DNA from: Patiria pectinifera
Taxonomy: Eukaryota > Echinodermata > Asteroidea > Valvatida > Asterinidae
Length of the DNA stretch: 64,000 bases
NCBI GenBank assembly: GCA_029964075.1
Contig: CM057149.1
Span: 568,465-632,464, forward strand
Direction: 5' to 3'
Shown: positions 1 through 13,100 of the stretch, one piece after another
Layout: each line of letters begins with the position of its first letter
Position numbering within the stretch: the first letter of the stretch is position 1
Translations under genes and position numbers: made by a program
Notes under the pieces: model-generated
What the model saw: only the letters and a program-made list of their open reading frames with translations
What the model was told of the DNA's origin: nothing
Databases searched by the model: none

Positions 1-2960
1 GACAAAAGTCTGAAAGAGAAAAACAAAACATTAATGAAAACAAAGGCTGTTTCGGCAAGTTGCGGAAACAGTCTTTTAAAAGGTTCTGAGTTGTCAGCTG
101 CTGCATAGATATTCTGTTTCAGCTGTGGAGTCAATGGTAGTGTTTTGTTGAAAAGAATGTTGGTGCAAAAGTATGTAACATGAAACCATTCTTTGGTTCT
201 TTGGAGATGCTGTGCTGCTTCAAACCATAGAGCAAGATTAAAACGGCCTGTTTTAAATGGTTTCCAGAAAGAATTCCATACAAGGTCACTATTTTCCTTG
301 TAGTGACCTGTCAGCCATCAGAAAGTGATAATGTCCTAAAACGTCAAATTTAGCAGGGAAAATATTGAAGTATTTACAGAGAAAACACTTGGATTTTTCA
401 GACCAGTCTCATAGGGTTTGTGCACAGGGTGTCAAGTGATGTCCAGGTAAGGATCTCCTTCCCAGTTTCCTTGTTAATAAAAATGTTCTACTCTGTGAGC
501 ACTGAATACAGAGTATGAAAATAAAATGCTTATGTTATTGGGATGACAGTCTGCACTATTGAAGTGTAGTTGTGGCTGCTATGTCTGTACTGGATCTGGG
601 GGTATGCTGCTATAAAGCATAGGATAATAAATTGTCCCCATCTTCAGACCGTATTCTCATTGTGTTCTCGTAACATGGCCCTTTGCCATGTACAAGTTAG
701 ATGTGGCTTGTGGTGTCATATTTTGTCTTGCAGTATGTTTAAGCTCACCTCTTGGAAAAAGAAGTACTGATTATCATTTTACATAATGTAAGCGTTTTTA
801 AAGGGAATATACAACATTTGCTTTTGCTGCAATTTTCAGAAAAAAATGGATTTGGAGGATTAGTATGTTACAGCAACTATTGTCAAACTGACTTGTTTAA
901 CGTTCTGGGCTTGTAGATGCTGGAAAACCAAGAAATTCAATCATGTTCTTGTACTTTGGTTCCCTGACCCCATTTAAGATTAAACGGAGCAATTTATAGA
1001 CTTTGGGGAATTGTGAAGTCTTAGAATCAGTCTAGCAGGCTTGTACCCCTCCACAGGTGTGTAATCAATTGCAAAGAAAATGTGAAATAACTAAATATGG
1101 AACATTAGGAGCAGTTTTTGAAAAAAAGACAAGTTTCCTCCAATGGTGGTCAGCCGACCAGCAGTGGAAAAAATTAAAAAAATTCTTGAAAATGTCAGCA
1201 CACCAGGAGCCACGATTTTACAGGACCTTAAAGTATCCCTCACAATCCAGTAAGGTATTTCGTGATAATTTGATCATTTAATTTTTGATGTTTGCAAGTG
1301 TTGTATCTTCCCTTTAAGAACACTGTTGGGTAAAGTAAATATTTTATACTAAGTACACTGAAATTGAAATGACTTGACAAACAAGGCTGTCATTGCTTCT
1401 CTTCACCCAGGAGTAACTGCATCAAAAAGATGTAAGCTACTCATTTCGAAAGGCTATCATATATTTTTTTCACTCACAGTGATGAAACAAAGAAATGAAC
1501 ACCAACCTCAGGTTGGACACCAATTTCCCATTGGTAGCATGAATTCCTTATGAAAATATTGCATAATCTCTAATGCACTGTTCATTAACCAAAGTCGCTA
1601 GTGCTTTGTACAGCACAAGTTACACGATGGATTGCAGTGGGAACTGCTAAGTTTCAGAATCAGAAATCAAATATCCCGGCTTTTTAAAAACATTTTTCAT
1701 TCAAATTTATTAACACTAACACTCAACTTCATCTGAGAAAAATTTCACACACTAATAACAAACCAATTTAGTCATTTACCATTCAATTACATATACTGTA
1801 TATATTTTTTAATAACAAGGTTTGGCGTGGACGAGCCAAAATCAAATTCTCCAGGGGGAAAGGTGTGCTCATTGTTGAAGTTGCTTGAACTGAATTTGAA
1901 ATTGCCTGACAAAAAATGAAACGAACTGAAACATTGGAAGAGCACTAAATTGTTGTTGCTGGACGAATTTGAATATTAGTAATGGTGAAGTTGAATGATA
2001 CATTTTTTGAAATGGCTTAAATACCTTAGGTTTAGTATGATATATCAAAAAGAGCTGCATGTGGTCTTTTTAAGTGCATTGGAAATAATTTGTAAGAATT
2101 ATTTCATGGTTTGTGGCCACAGTTGGCATGAAAGTCAATAGTACCATCTATAATGTCCGCATGAACAGGTCCAAATTTAAATGCTTTAAAGGGTCCATGC
2201 AATCACTTTTTCTTAGAAGAATATGCTGTGGAACTTCTCCTCTGAAATGAACGAACAGTATTTGACATTTTTTTTTTAATTGAAAAGTACACTTTAAAAA
2301 CATTGCTTTCCAGACAACTGAGGGTGCTGTTGCTGTGATGCCATTTCAGGAAGACAACTTCAGTTTAGGGGTTTTGTGCTTAAATTGTGAACCCCAAAAT
2401 TTGCTCATTGAAAAAAACATGTGAAAAAAAGTTTGCTCATTAGCTTACTGCCATGTACTGACACAATGAATCACCAATGAAAACAACAGCAAACTATCCA
2501 ACATTCTGGCATCTTTTGGTGCCGAAGTAGCTGTAATATTGAGGTTTCTGCCTGAAATGACATCACACGTTTGCACATGAATATAAAACCCAAAAGGCAC
2601 CAACTAACCTTGAAAATGGCAAAATGAAAATTGAAAATAATGTTAATTGGGACACAAATGTGTGTTTTTTAAGGATTGCATTAAAAAATTTATATTGCAT
2701 GGACCTTAAAATAAAAGTAATTTTCTGTTGCACAAAACAGTCAGCAGTGTTGTGCACAGTCCTGGCATTTCGTGGTGGTAATTGTATGTGCAGTATAAAC
2801 TTTTTTTTATATTATAAATGCTTGCCCTTATTTTCAACATAAAATTATCATGGCATAGCCAGGGATAAAAAATTAAAATGTTAAACATGATCTCATATAC
2901 ATGTACATTTTGAAATAGTTGTATGTCATGACTCTAGTTGGTAAGCAAGTTGTGGCAGCA
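1..2960. other. No recognised gene; AT-rich non-coding
   Basis: Only short chance ORFs. AATAAA-like hexamers occur on the plus strand around 475 and 520, so the first 0.5 kb could be the 3'UTR of a plus-strand gene outside the window. No splice-bounded coding block was recognised. Confidence 0.4.
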
Positions 2961-2971
2961 TATGCTTTCCC

Positions 2972-3389
2972 AGTGTGGTCCAATGGTTACGGTGTTCGAC
3001 TCGTGTGCCGTGGTACATGGGTTCGAATCCTGACCGTGGGAACATGGTGCTTGTGCTCCTGAGCAAGGCACTTTACCATAATTGCTTCGTCCTTCGGATG
3101 GGACGTAAAGCCGTAGGTCCCGTGTGTTGTGCAATGCACGTTAAAGAACCCATGTAACACTTATCGCTAAGAGAAGGGGTTTGCCCCGGTGTTTCTGGCA
3201 GTGGCTGCTTAATGCGCCGCAGCCCTTTGTAAACCCTAAAGGTGCTACCTAATGGGTCTCATATTTCTCATCTACTTCATTTACCCATCTCTAATAATAG
3301 ACATAATTTCCAGCGCCTTGAGTACCTAATTGTTGGTAGATCTACGTGCGCTATATAAGACTTCGGTATTATTATTATTGTATTATATT
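2972..3389 (+). repeat. tRNA-derived SINE
   Basis: A pol III box A-like TGGTCCAATGG (2976-2986) and box B GGTTCGAATCC (3020-3030) are followed by a body with CGTCCTTCGGATGGGACG and AGCCGTAGGTCCCGTG. The 3' end reads GCGCTATATAAGACTTCGG followed by (ATT)n. This is the tRNA-head, conserved-core, LINE-like-tail layout of deuterostome SINEs. It lies downstream of SSUH2. Confidence 0.85.
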
Positions 3390-5580
3390 CTAAAGCATAC
3401 TAGGGAAAAAGAGAGTGATAGTCACATGAACAACCTTTCTTACAGATAAAAGAATTTGCTTTTGTGTCTTGTATTTTGAGATCTATGCACAAGTCACTGC
3501 TGCTTGAATCAAAGTTACCGTACTCCTAAAAGTTTGAGCAATTTGTTACTGCATGAACACCGACAGTGCAAAAAGTGAAAAGTTGAATTTGTTAAAATAT
3601 CCAGAACTATAAGTTTCACAACCTCAAATGTTGTGTCAAATTAAAGAGGACAAGCCCTTTAATTGAATGCTGTGGCATTCAGTATTAGTGTTCATTCCAG
3701 ACAATTTAAACTCATGACGTTATCAAACCAGAAATAACACATAAGTAAAATGTGACTTGAAACCTATTTATCACTGAATGCATTTGTTCAAATTAATAAA
3801 AGCCTCAAGGCAAAAAGAGGTTGAATTTCATACTTTGTTTTTGTTTTTCTTTGTTTTGGGTGGGTTTTTTTTCGGCATAAAACCGAGTCAGACAATCTCA
3901 AATAAATTAGTTCAGCATCTCATCACTCTGCGTTTGTTACAAGGACAAATACCAACCTCTAGTTTTAGAATTAGCAAAAAGTAACATTTTAATTTTTTCT
4001 AAGGATGGTTTAGATCTTTTCTGTTTCTTTTGCTATTATTTCAGTATCATTATCTTCTGTTCGTGCATGCACTTGATTTTTTTTGCAAATAGCAAAGCCT
4101 CGATTCTGTTTTCTTGACACTGGTTGATATAATGCTCGTTTAGGCAATCAATTTGTCTTCAGGTCCTCTTTAAGAACTTGGTGAAGTCAAAAGAATTGAG
4201 GCTGCAGCTCTTCCATCCATTGTCATGACCTTCATGTTGCCGTTAGGTTTATAAAAACTTCAGATTGTGTTTACTTCAGTTATGAAGTTCAACTTGATTC
4301 ACTATTCACTATTTAGTTTAATTATAAATTGAGTCATTATTAAAAGGAAACAGAAGTCAAATGACATCACAGTGCTTTACCCAAATTGAGTTCCTGATTG
4401 ATGAAAATTGTTACATGTTACATGTAAAACAAATATATGAGCAATCGCTTCCTATGCCATAATCTGAAACGGACTTATATTGTTTATGCTCCCATAGCTA
4501 CAAGTTTAAGATAAGGCATCTCACAATTAAGTTGCGAAAGAATGACTGTAGGCTGAAATCTTATTTTTCATCCTTGTAAGAATATGGGATGAAGAAATCT
4601 TGAAAGGCCCCCAAGAGGTACCGGTACCAAACAATCCAAAAGAACTCATAACATGGGTTTTAATCAATGTTTACACACTCAAAACAATTGATTTAATGTA
4701 CTTGATTTATTTCATTTCTGAGTAAAAGTACTGAATGCTCAAAATACATTTCATATTATATCAAATAGTGACAAAATATATATACTTTTGTCTATTCACT
4801 TAAAATTTAATTGCATGATTTCTCTTTAATTGGCACAAAATTGGCACTCACTTGATTGTATGTTTAATATACTTCTAAAAGCTGAAATACTGAAGACACT
4901 ATGTGAAGACTAATGGGCTTGGTACATGTATAAAGTTTTGCCCCTACGTCAATTAAGGATGCTTCTAACAATGTAAATGGTTAAAAAAAAAATGCCATTG
5001 CAATAGTGATCTACTCGTTATTCATCAACATACATAGAGAGCATCGTTAATGCATGATGGAAAATTAATACTTTTTTATAGGTAAATTAACATGAACTGC
5101 CAAGGTAACTATAGTCTTCCATTACGTGTGCAGAGCCACACTATAAAGTTTGATAGTTTCAAGCACCATCAATTTGCACACCATTTAAAGTTATTTTTAA
5201 AAATTGTGATGAGCAGAAAAGTGGCTTAAGGTGTTAATTAGCTGTCAGCTGACCTTCATTCATATTAATTGTCGATTCTGAATGCATATCACAAATGCTT
5301 GCCATAAAATAGTTACTCTGTGTAGTGCGCAAAAGCTCAACTTCACCTCAGGGACACCTGAAGAACAACACAACTGGCACTTAAAACAGTACCAGTGAAA
5401 GCAATTAATAAATTGTAATGTCCCTCAGTCAGTTCTGACCCCATTGTAAGCCACTGTATTTTGGATGTAGGATGTTCTTAACCTCCTTCTTTTGAAGACA
5501 AGACTCATTTGTTGTTACCATAGCTCATACAAACATGACCACAGCATGGCACACTATAATACCTTACACATGCACAAACT
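3390..5580. other. No recognised gene; AT-rich intergenic
   Basis: Long A/T runs and no coding block with splice support on either strand. I see no complete mobile element here. Confidence 0.4.
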
Positions 5581-5587
5581 CTTCATT

Positions 5588-7930
5588 GCTTTTCCGCGTG
5601 TAAGCGGAAAAGCATTGTTTCTGTTCCGATTTTTTCTTCTTCTTTTTTTCTTCTTTTAGTTCCACCCCCAAATCCCATTGACTTTGTACACGTTTATTCA
5701 CCGTGGCACTTTGGACCTAAAACAAACTCGTATTCTAATGAAACTTGTCCCATGTAAAGACCCCATAGTGAGTTTGTGTCCCGAAGAGTGACGTCACGAT
5801 GACGTCATCATGGGTCACGTGACGTCATCTTAAATGTGCAAACTTTAAGACCCTATATCTAGAGAACCGTAAGTCCGATTTGGTTGAAACTCGGTATGTA
5901 GGCAGACCGGGATGTGTTATAGACAAAAATTGAGGTGACGTCATCATGACGTCATTGTGTGATTTTATACAGATTTTTGAAGTTTTGGACCTTTAAGCCA
6001 TATCTCACGAACCCAATATGTTAAATTCAAAATTCTTTTGTATTAGGCTTGTTAGGCAACAGGGATATGTACAAAATTTTGAAAAATGTTTGACGTCATG
6101 ATGACGTCATCAAAAATGCGCTTTTTTGAAACGCATATAATCGAACGTCCGATCGTCGTGAAACTTGGGGGTGGGTAGATAATAACACTAGTACACAAAA
6201 TCTTGAATAACGTCACGATGACGTCATTGGTAGATTTTTTACGATTTTTTTTTTAATATTGCCAAATTTTTTTTGCTTACAAAATTTAATACTTTTATTA
6301 ATCCGATATTTTTCAAACTTGGTACAGACTAAAACCACAATAAAATAATGAGCACTGCCAAGTATTGTTACGATGACGTCATCTTTAGACATGTGACGTC
6401 ATCGTTAACTTGTATACTTTAAGCCCCAATATCTCACGAACAGTAAGTCAGATTGGGTTGAAACTTGGTATGGGGGTAGGCCATGATGTGTTACAAATAA
6501 ATATTGAGGTGACGTCATCAATTCTGCTGCTGCGAAATTTCAACGTGTTTTAGATGGGGTTATGATCGAGAATAAGCTTTATGTGGCCTCTCTGAACTCC
6601 CATATATTTGCACTAAGTTTAGTCGGGCACCATTTGCAGTCATCAGCCGACATTTGAAGCAAAAAAGTCAGGTAAAAAAAAAAAGAAAAGCCGCGTCGCC
6701 GCACCACTTTTTGGACAAGCTCCATACCAGAAACCGGAGACTTTTTTGGGGGGGCCTTAGGTTTGTTTTTAGGCAATATGTATATGTACAAAATTTTTAA
6801 AAATGTGTGACGTCATGATGACGTCATCAAAAATGCGCTTTTTTTTTAAAACACAATATAAGGGAATGTCCGATCGTCATGAAACTTAGTGGGTGGGTGG
6901 ATAATAACACTAGTACACAAAATCTTAAATGACGTCACGATGACGTCATCGGTAGATTTTTTACGACTTTTTAATATTGCCAATTTTTTTTTGCTTACAA
7001 AATTTAATACTTTTATTAATCCGATTGTTTTCAAACTTGGTACAGACAAAAACCACAATAAAATAATGAGCACTGCCAAGTATTGTTACGATGACGTCAC
7101 TATTAGACATGTGACATCATCGTTAACTTGTATATTTTAAGCCCCCATGACGTGAACACTCCTCTTAAGACCAACCCGACCAACTGTATAGGCCACTTGC
7201 ACACCATTTTGGGGAGCCTGCCCTATGGGATTAAGATATTTACCAGCACTTATCCTATAATTGGTTCCCATAAAGGAGCGAAGGTCACTCTGCCTGAGAG
7301 ATTTCAAGCATAATATTTCGTTTCTAAATTCAATCTGTCGGCCGACAAAAGTATTAACATAATGATGTACCTGAAATGTTGACTTGTTTTATATTTTGAA
7401 CTGTGAAAATCGGTGAATAAAAGGCCTAGAACGATTTTTTTTTGTGGCCGTTCGTGCTGACTCTTGACCGCAAACATGTAGTTCCAGAAAGCAGTGTGGC
7501 TAATAACAGGTGGTAGTTCAATTAACCTTCAAGTGATTTATGTGGGACAGTGGAGCAGGGATCAGAATTTGTTTACTGAAACCAGCCACTTTCTTAAGAG
7601 GGCCATTTTCGTCATGCCTATATCACATGAACAGTAAGTCAGATTGGGTTGAAACTTGGTTTTGGGGTAGGCCGGGATGTGTTGCAAACAAATATTGAGG
7701 AGACGTCATCATGACGTCATCTTGTGATTATATATATATATATTTTTAAATTTTGGAGACTTGCCGTTTCTCACAAACGCAATATTCCAAAATTCTTTTT
7801 GAATTAGGTTTGTTAGACACAAGGTAAATGCACACAGTTTTGCACAAAACAGAAAAATGTGACCTCAATTTAAAAAAAAACATAATGCGGAAAAGCCTAT
7901 GTTCTGTTGGAAACAGACATAGACCTCTAG
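5588..7930 (+). mobile_element. Non-autonomous Helitron2/Helentron-like element, copy 1
   Basis: Begins with GCTTTTCCGC, a 6-nt loop and its inverse GCGGAAAAGC (5604-5613). The 3' end carries GCGGAAAAGC again (7887-7896), then a terminal hairpin (CTATG..TCTGTT/AACAGA..CATAG), and ends in CTAG (7927-7930) followed by T. This matches the asymmetric inverted repeats, 3' hairpin and CTRR end of Helitron2-type elements. The body has no transposase, contains about 17 TGACGTCA sites by eye, and includes an internal duplication (about 6050-6420 against 6780-7130). Copy 2 has the same ends. Superfamily assignment is inference. Confidence 0.65.
7150..7612. mobile_element. Insertion inside the Helentron-like element
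   Basis: The second internal repeat is broken here: sequence aligned to 6388-6435 stops at 7149 and resumes near 7615. The insert edges are weakly inverted (ATGACG..CCTCTTAAGA against TCTTAAGAGG..CGTCAT). No coding content. It is probably a small DNA element nested in the larger one. Confidence 0.4.
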
Positions 7931-9680
7931 TTTCAATTTACAACTGATACAGTGCACTGCTTTTTCCCAGTTTCTTGAGATTAGAAAATAATGGCGCCTG
8001 CATGTGTGTTGTTTATTTTCACAGGCAAGGACAAGGGAATGAATTTCAACTTCAAATACTTGGAAAGACAAAAATTTATTATCCAGCCAAGAAGATCTGA
8101 AGTCGAATATGAGCAAATAAAAGAAAATTGCTCCCTGCCATCTGCACATTCATTTTTATGTTTCTTTTTTCTTTGCTGTTTTTCTTTTTGGCATAGACAT
8201 GTTTTGATTTGCATTTGGCCTCAACAAATATTGACAGTGTCTTGTGGGTTTAAGTAGAACTATCCCCTTTGAGGTGATCAGAGAGTTGGAAATTCTAAGG
8301 GGAAAGTGAGGATGAAATGGAACATCTACGGATCATTGAAGGAATTCAGACTACCTTTGTCCTTCACAAAGACAAACTATATGCAGTGTTGTAGTCAAGC
8401 ACTTTTTTTCAGAATACTGAGTATTGTGCCTATAATTGGCCCACCAGCCCCAGTAAGACCAATATACCTACTCACAGCTACATGTAGCTGTTAAATGTGC
8501 TTGTCTGGACGTGCAGAAAGCCAATGTCTGGACGTGCAGAAAGATAAATCAGGAAAGTTCCATTTCTCCGCAAGCCAATTAATCATTTCAAACTAAAAGT
8601 ATTGATAAAATATGACTGTGGTAAGTCAAGATACATCTTTTTTTCTGAGCACTGCTATTCGATTACGAATACTTTAATGACAAGAGTACAATTTTGACAT
8701 GTTGAGTACGAGTACTTTGCTGCCCGAGTACGAGTACCGTCATTTCGAGTACAAGTACTTTGACATTTGAGTACAAGTACGAGTACTCTAAAAAAAAGTA
8801 CTCAACACTGACTATATGCACCCTTAGCCCTTTGGAGAAGACATACCAATTAGACCGTTAAGAAAACTTATCAACCACTCTGATCTTGATCTGTAGCCAC
8901 TGGTTTCCGCTCAAACACTCAAAACAATCAGCAAACTAAAACTACATTTATACAGTCACACATTTATGTAAAAATACAGCTTTGGGTAGGCTTTCAAAAC
9001 ATGCTACGAGGGCCTACTTCTTTTCATTATTTAAGTATTTAAAATATTTTTTTCAAATTCTTCCAAGCAAACTTTTCCTTATAAAATGAGATCCTTGGAA
9101 ATTGTCTACCATTTTGAAGACAAATAATTTTATGAAACAACTCCTAAAGTCCTAAGTATCCAACTGATGTCTAATATTAAAACGTTGTTATCATGAAACT
9201 ACTTGGTATTTAAAAAAAAACTATGAAGTTATATTTTTGTGATTGAGGCCAATAAGGAATACTTTTTTAATGAAGAATGCATATCTTTCTAACGTTCCAT
9301 CAGATGAAAATCTTTGCCTTAATGAACATTTTTTGCAACGTTGACAATCACAAAAAGGCCTAAAAAATATTAAAGAATATTAAAGATACATATTTAAATA
9401 CCAAATATATTGACTATGATGGATTACAACCACTTCCTGATTCTTAAAATGAATATGACAACCTACACTACACATACTAATAGCAGAGTACAAACAAAAG
9501 AGTTGATTACCTCCAAAATAGCCCAGAACGCCAATATGTATTACATACCCTTATCATTCTCAGGGTTCCATAGTTATACTATACTTTCTATGGTTCATGA
9601 ATAACTAATTACAATACATGCATATTAGATGCATCAGGTACACTTGTTTTTGCATCACAGGCTTTACATCAAGATGGACA
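7931..9680. other. Intergenic DNA downstream of SSUH2
   Basis: Contains a GAGTAC-rich block and otherwise AT-rich sequence. No gene recognised. ORFs near 7865-8257 on both strands overlap each other and show no family features. Confidence 0.4.
8650..8806. repeat. GAGTACGAGTAC minisatellite block
   Basis: Repeated GAGTACGAGTAC and GAGTACAAGTAC units. A similar block occurs at 35285-35440 with the same AGTGTTGTAGTCAAG lead-in (here near 8385), so this belongs to an interspersed family. Confidence 0.6.
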
Positions 9681-9682
9681 TG

Positions 9683-9692
9683 ATTTTTATTT
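9683..9692 (-). terminator. SSUH2: Candidate SSUH2 polyadenylation signal
   Basis: On the minus strand the sequence reads AATAAATAAAA, about 300 nt after the stop codon. This is a canonical AATAAA hexamer at a plausible 3'UTR distance. Several other AT-rich hexamers occur nearby, so the cleavage site is uncertain. Confidence 0.4.
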
Positions 9693-9995
9693 ATTACAGT
9701 AAAATGTCCAGTCCATCAACAATTAATTTGCTTCCAATTTTGACTTGGGCTGATGCAGGTTGTTTTGAGTCAGGCAACATAATGATTTCAATTTTACAAT
9801 ACATTTTACATAGTGGTTGAAGGAGTGCACTGCTACAATTAAATGGTCCCAAACCAGTTAAATGATATAACTTAAGTACACTGAATCCTTTGGTTCATTT
9901 TTTTTAGTAAGTTGAACGACTCTGGATATTAAATGATCATGATGCACAAATCATTCTAGTTATAGTGTGTTAATCATGACCACTCCTTGGTAGGT

Positions 9996-10142
9996 TTATA
10001 TGATGGTACATCCACAACAGCACTGCTGTGGATAGTCTGGTGCATGCACTTTGTGCTCAAATCCATAGACAAAGAAGTTTCCTTGGGTCTCTTTCCACTT
10101 GTACATAGCTTGAGCTACAGGAATGACACGCACACTGTGGCG
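9996..10142 (-). CDS. SSUH2: SSUH2 coding exon 11 (C-terminus and stop)
   Basis: Encodes [20 protein letters not shown], then a YG-E-KV-A-DYP block, and ends [10 protein letters not shown] then TAA (405-452). RxVPVxxxxYxWxxxxxxFxVYG is a family signature. The last four residues, C-T-I-I, fit a CaaX prenylation box, with three cysteines just upstream that could be palmitoylated (inference). The acceptor is TTGAACAG/CGCCAC. Confidence 0.92.
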   Translation of the reverse strand, partial: RHSVRVIPVAQAMYKWKETQGNFFVYGFEHKVHAPDYPQQCCCGCTII

Positions 10143-13100
10143 CTGTTCAAAGAAATAGAACATAAAATTGAATTTAGTTCAGAAGCACATGCAATTTTGG
10201 CTCCAAGGTGTGTCGGTGGGGGGGGGGGGGTGCCAAGGGGAGGGGGGTTTAACAAGCATGTGCCACATTTTGCTGCATGAAAAGGAAGGTCATTATATTA
10301 ATGATATAAATAAACACAAAAGGAAGGTCATTTTTTTATATTAATTATATAAATAAAAATAGTACATATCTGTACTTATAAACGACTAAATACATTAAAG
10401 GAGGGTGAAAAGTATAGGGCTGTTCATATAAACCGAAGCTTGTAGAGAACCCATAAATGGACAATACAGGACTATAAACATTTCAAAGGGAAGTAAAACA
10501 CAAGAGGAAAAAAACCACAAGAGGGGACACCAAAACCCGAGACAAAATAAATAGTTGCGATGAAGATAAGTTAAATAAGAGAGATGATGCATTGTATGAA
10601 AACAACTATGTGGCTATGGAGAGTGGCTGAGGAAGGAAAGCTATGTTACATATTGTGATAGGAGCACCTTTTTGTAAGAGGATTTAAAACAACCAACTGA
10701 CATCATTGTTCTTATTTCGTTGTCAATAGTGTTCCACAAACGGGGACAGAGTAGAACTAGAATAGAGGGTGCGGGAAAATGGGATGATTTGTGGCGGGAT
10801 CTAGTTGAATTATCGTGTGTTTTGGACTGATGAGGAGAAAAAAGAGAAACTGTTTGGGAGAAGGTTAAGAGTGAATTTATACATAAAGATCCCAGTGTGA
10901 TATATATTAATTACAGCCTTAGTTTGCTGCACCTCACATTTAACTCACAAGACATTAAGATGCACAATCAGTTTTTAGTATTCCATTCTGTGTTCTGAAA
11001 CCTATCTGTTGAGTTTATATTAGCTTACTGTTAATATAGCTACTCTCCGATGTATTTGACCTGTCGGCCCCAACCCACAAACCAAATTTAAAGTTCCTAA
11101 GTAAAGTATTTCTCAGGTTATCGCATATGCGCACACACACCCACATGCAAGGACAAGGGGAAAATAGTATGCCACTTCGGCTTCACTGCGGGGCTTAAAA
11201 AAGCACCCCCCGTGGAGCCCAAATATATTAGTAAGAACATCAGCATTGACTTCATGAAAGGTACACTCTGCGTTAGGCTTGCCAGGTTCCGGCCGTTCCA
11301 AGGTTCTAACTGGTTCCAATATGGGAACTGGAACCGCGAGTCCAATCTTTTCGAGAACCAGGTAATGCTCGGTTCCGGCTCCAAAAGAATCGGTTCTAGA
11401 TTAAATTACCTATTCTCTGTGCACAAAACCAAGAGCCAAGAATCGGACCCACAGGACTGCAATTGCGGGGAGGCCTGGGACACTCCTATGGCTGGCTAGT
11501 CAAAACAATATTTCACGGAGAGTCGGTGACAAACTGCTTATCAGAGCCCTTTGCAAGTTTGCAGTCGGCCATGAGGCATGTATGGAACATTCCCACACAA
11601 GAAACTTTGTCCAGCCAAGGGTGTCGTGTGTCTTACATGTGGAAATCTCAACCATTTCGCAAAACACTGCCTGAGTCACGGTCGCTTGATTGTACACAAG
11701 ACAAACCACGACCTGGCAAAGCCAAAATACACTGATCACAATGTTTTGTCCACCCCCCCCCCCCTCGATGAGTACGTGTTCAGTGTGAAAGCACCACAGT
11801 AATCCAAGCAACCTATTATCATGGTCCAAATCAACAAGACACCAGTCAAAGCATCATTGACACCGATGCGTTTGTAAGTGTCATGTCTTCTGCAACCTTC
11901 CACACTCTTCCATTTGTTCCAAAACTGCGCAGACATAGACATAAAAGTCTGCACGTATGACAGTACCACTCCCCTTGAAAAGGGGGACACTCTCATCAGC
12001 TTCACCTCCATGTCAGAACTTGGTATCATTCATGTCGCATACAACATCCAACCTGATAACTTGCCACAAGTACATCAGTTGCTCGAGCAATAATCTGATC
12101 ATTTCATTGGCATCAGTAGGCTCAAAAACTTTCAGTGCAAACGCCATGAGGACAAGTCAGTCCAACCCATCGCTCTACCCCATCGCCGCATACTGTTCCA
12201 AATGCGGGAAAAAGTCGAAGCCGAGTTACGCAAGCTACTTGCCTTGGACATCATCGAACCAGTGCGTGACGAGCCCACCCCATGAGTCTCGCCCATCCAT
12301 GTCATCGAGATACGTATGTGCGTCGACATGCATAATGTCAATAAAGCCATCGGTACCGGCAAACCGAGCATAAAACGCTGGCCATAACATGGGCAGTTCT
12401 TCACTTTCATCTCTACGTATACGGGGGTAAATTCACCATCATCACAGACCACAAACCGCTGGTCACGCTATTCAACAGTCCAAACAATCAAGCTCTAGCT
12501 CAAGTCGAACGCCTGCTACTGAAGCTCAGGGAGTATAACTAGGTGTACACCGCTGAACACCAGCTGGGTAAGCTAAACCCTGCTGACTACATGTCACGTC
12601 ATCCCCAGACCAAGAAGCGGAAGAACATCTCAACTTCATCGCTGAGAACGCTGTGCCCAAAACTGTTACGCTGGGAGAACTCCAAACCGCGACACAACAA
12701 GATGAAGTTCTCCAGAACTGCAACAATGCATAGGTCACTGGTAGTTGGGCCAGACTCCTCAACCAACCAGACAATCAGTATGCCAGTGACATGGTGCAAA
12801 GCTTACACAGGATACGTGCTAAGCTTACCACCACAGCAAATCGCAATCTCCTGCTCTGCAGACACCATGAACAAAATTTCAGCTTCATCCATCAGGTAAA
12901 AATATGAAAACAAATTGTTGAAAGTTGTTTTGCTGCAGCAGCAGTTCATACCCTGGATGTCAGTCGTAAGGCAATGAAGACATCGTCCAGCGCAGCCTGG
13001 GCCCGGCTAGGGTGCTAAATAACAACGCATATTGAAGAGACAGGGTACCACGCGCAAGCTAAAATATGGCCACTGAACATGAACACAAAAGGTCTGGAAC

